Shown here in pieces: positions 5,047 to 5,542 of a stretch of 5,542 bases of DNA (within the stretch, counting starts at the first letter, position 1; every line of letters begins with the position of its first letter). The position numbers were made by a program, and so were the translations under genes. Source of the stretch: Desulfobacteraceae bacterium (lineage in GTDB: Bacteria > Desulfobacterota > Desulfobacteria > Desulfobacterales > BuS5); NCBI GenBank assembly GCA_030642865.1, contig DAOWMW010000104.1, forward strand, positions 1-5,542, given 5' to 3'. Under the pieces are notes generated by a model. It worked only from the letters and a program-made list of their open reading frames with translations, had not been told where the DNA came from and searched no databases.

Positions 5047-5542
5047 TGCGCCCCTCCTTTTACCCCAGATTTATAAATGGCCCTTTTGGTGATCCAGGAT
5101 TGTTTATCCCTTTTTTGTTTGAAAGGCGGGCATTTTTCGTGGATCTTGGGGATATAAGTTCTGTTTCCCCCCGTGATCTGCTTAAAGTGACCCATCTCTT
5201 TATTACTCACACCCACATGGATCATTTTGTCGGGATTGATAAGCTTATCCGTATTTTTCTTGGACGGGATAAAGACCTGTTCGCCTATGGCCCCAGGGGC
5301 TTTTTAAAAAATATCGAAGGTAAACTGGCCGGGTATTCATGGAATCTGGCCAAAGATTATAAAACCAATTTTACAATTCATGCAACAGAGGTTTGCGAAG
5401 AAAAGGTTATTACAAAAACCTTTATATGCAAAAAAAGATTCATCCCTGAAAAAAAATGCCTTGTTACTGACCCTTTTAATGGGATATTGCTAAAAGAGCC
5501 AGGGCTTGTTGTCCATGCAAAAATTCTTGATCATATGATTCC
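5046..5542 (+). CDS. RNase Z-like metallo-beta-lactamase-fold hydrolase, 3' end cut by the window
   Basis: The open frame covers 165 complete codons and continues past the right edge. The zinc-binding signature HTHMDH (residues 55-60), followed by FVG, matches the HxHxDH motif of MBL-fold hydrolases and the RNase Z/ElaC group. FFVDLGD (30-36) supplies the preceding strand and aspartate, and ILDHMIP at the visible end resembles the LDH-containing block of RNase Z-like proteins. The N-terminus (NGPFGDPGLFI, 11-21) differs from classical RNase Z, which begins with an LGT-type strand, so this looks like a distinct RNase Z-like branch; tRNA 3'-end processing is possible but unproven. Later zinc ligands lie beyond the window. 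The ATG overlaps the preceding stop codon by one base (TAATG) without its own Shine-Dalgarno, implying translational coupling. Confidence 0.85.
   Translation, partial: MRPSFYPRFINGPFGDPGLFIPFLFERRAFFVDLGDISSVSPRDLLKVTHLFITHTHMDHFVGIDKLIRIFLGRDKDLFAYGPRGFLKNIEGKLAGYSWNLAKDYKTNFTIHATEVCEEKVITKTFICKKRFIPEKKCLVTDPFNGILLKEPGLVVHAKILDHMI

Noticed and set aside
5001..5225. Minus-strand open frame across the start of the MBL gene
   Set aside because: It lies opposite the zinc-binding HTHMDH motif, so the plus strand is clearly the coding one.

Overview
The window looks like ordinary chromosome from an AT-rich anaerobic deltaproteobacterium, most likely a member of the Desulfobacterota close to the Desulfobacteraceae. 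The grounds are the AT-rich codon use, a DUF4911 protein next to miaB, a bifunctional-nuclease-family gene overlapping the end of miaB, and a distinctive RNase Z-like metallo-beta-lactamase gene behind an uncharacterised alpha-helical protein. The assignment rests on remembered family patterns, not on a search.

Layout: 1-175 is non-coding and holds a GC-rich palindromic element (about 11-97) followed by a second, AT-rich nested inverted repeat (101-143). The minus strand then carries, in transcription order, a DUF4911 protein (2501-2241), miaB (2066-675) and a bifunctional-nuclease (DUF151) gene (685-176). The last two overlap by 11 bp. A divergent control region (2502-2642) separates this group from the plus-strand genes: recJ (2643-4370), a 140-residue protein of unknown function (4624-5046) and an RNase Z-like MBL-fold hydrolase (from 5046). 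The hydrolase starts on the last base of the previous stop codon and runs off the right edge.

The recognisable genes concern nucleic-acid maintenance: tRNA thiomethylation (MiaB), 5'-3' single-strand DNA degradation in repair (RecJ), and two putative nuclease or hydrolase-like proteins. They look like housekeeping genes, with no mobile-element gene, CRISPR array, RNA gene or defence module visible.

The most interesting material is non-coding. The 253-bp gap between recJ and the 140-residue gene holds a good sigma-70-like promoter whose -35 box lies inside a perfect TACCTG-N8-CAGGTA palindrome. It also holds an extra upstream TACCTG half-site, an 11-bp direct repeat bracketing the control region, and a Shine-Dalgarno-like stretch preceding a tiny in-frame mini-ORF that ends in TGA. 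The recJ promoter would start transcription right at an imperfect hairpin. Several genes (miaB, recJ, the 140-residue gene) have clearly bounded starts but no convincing Shine-Dalgarno sequence. I did not find evidence for a dramatic new system.
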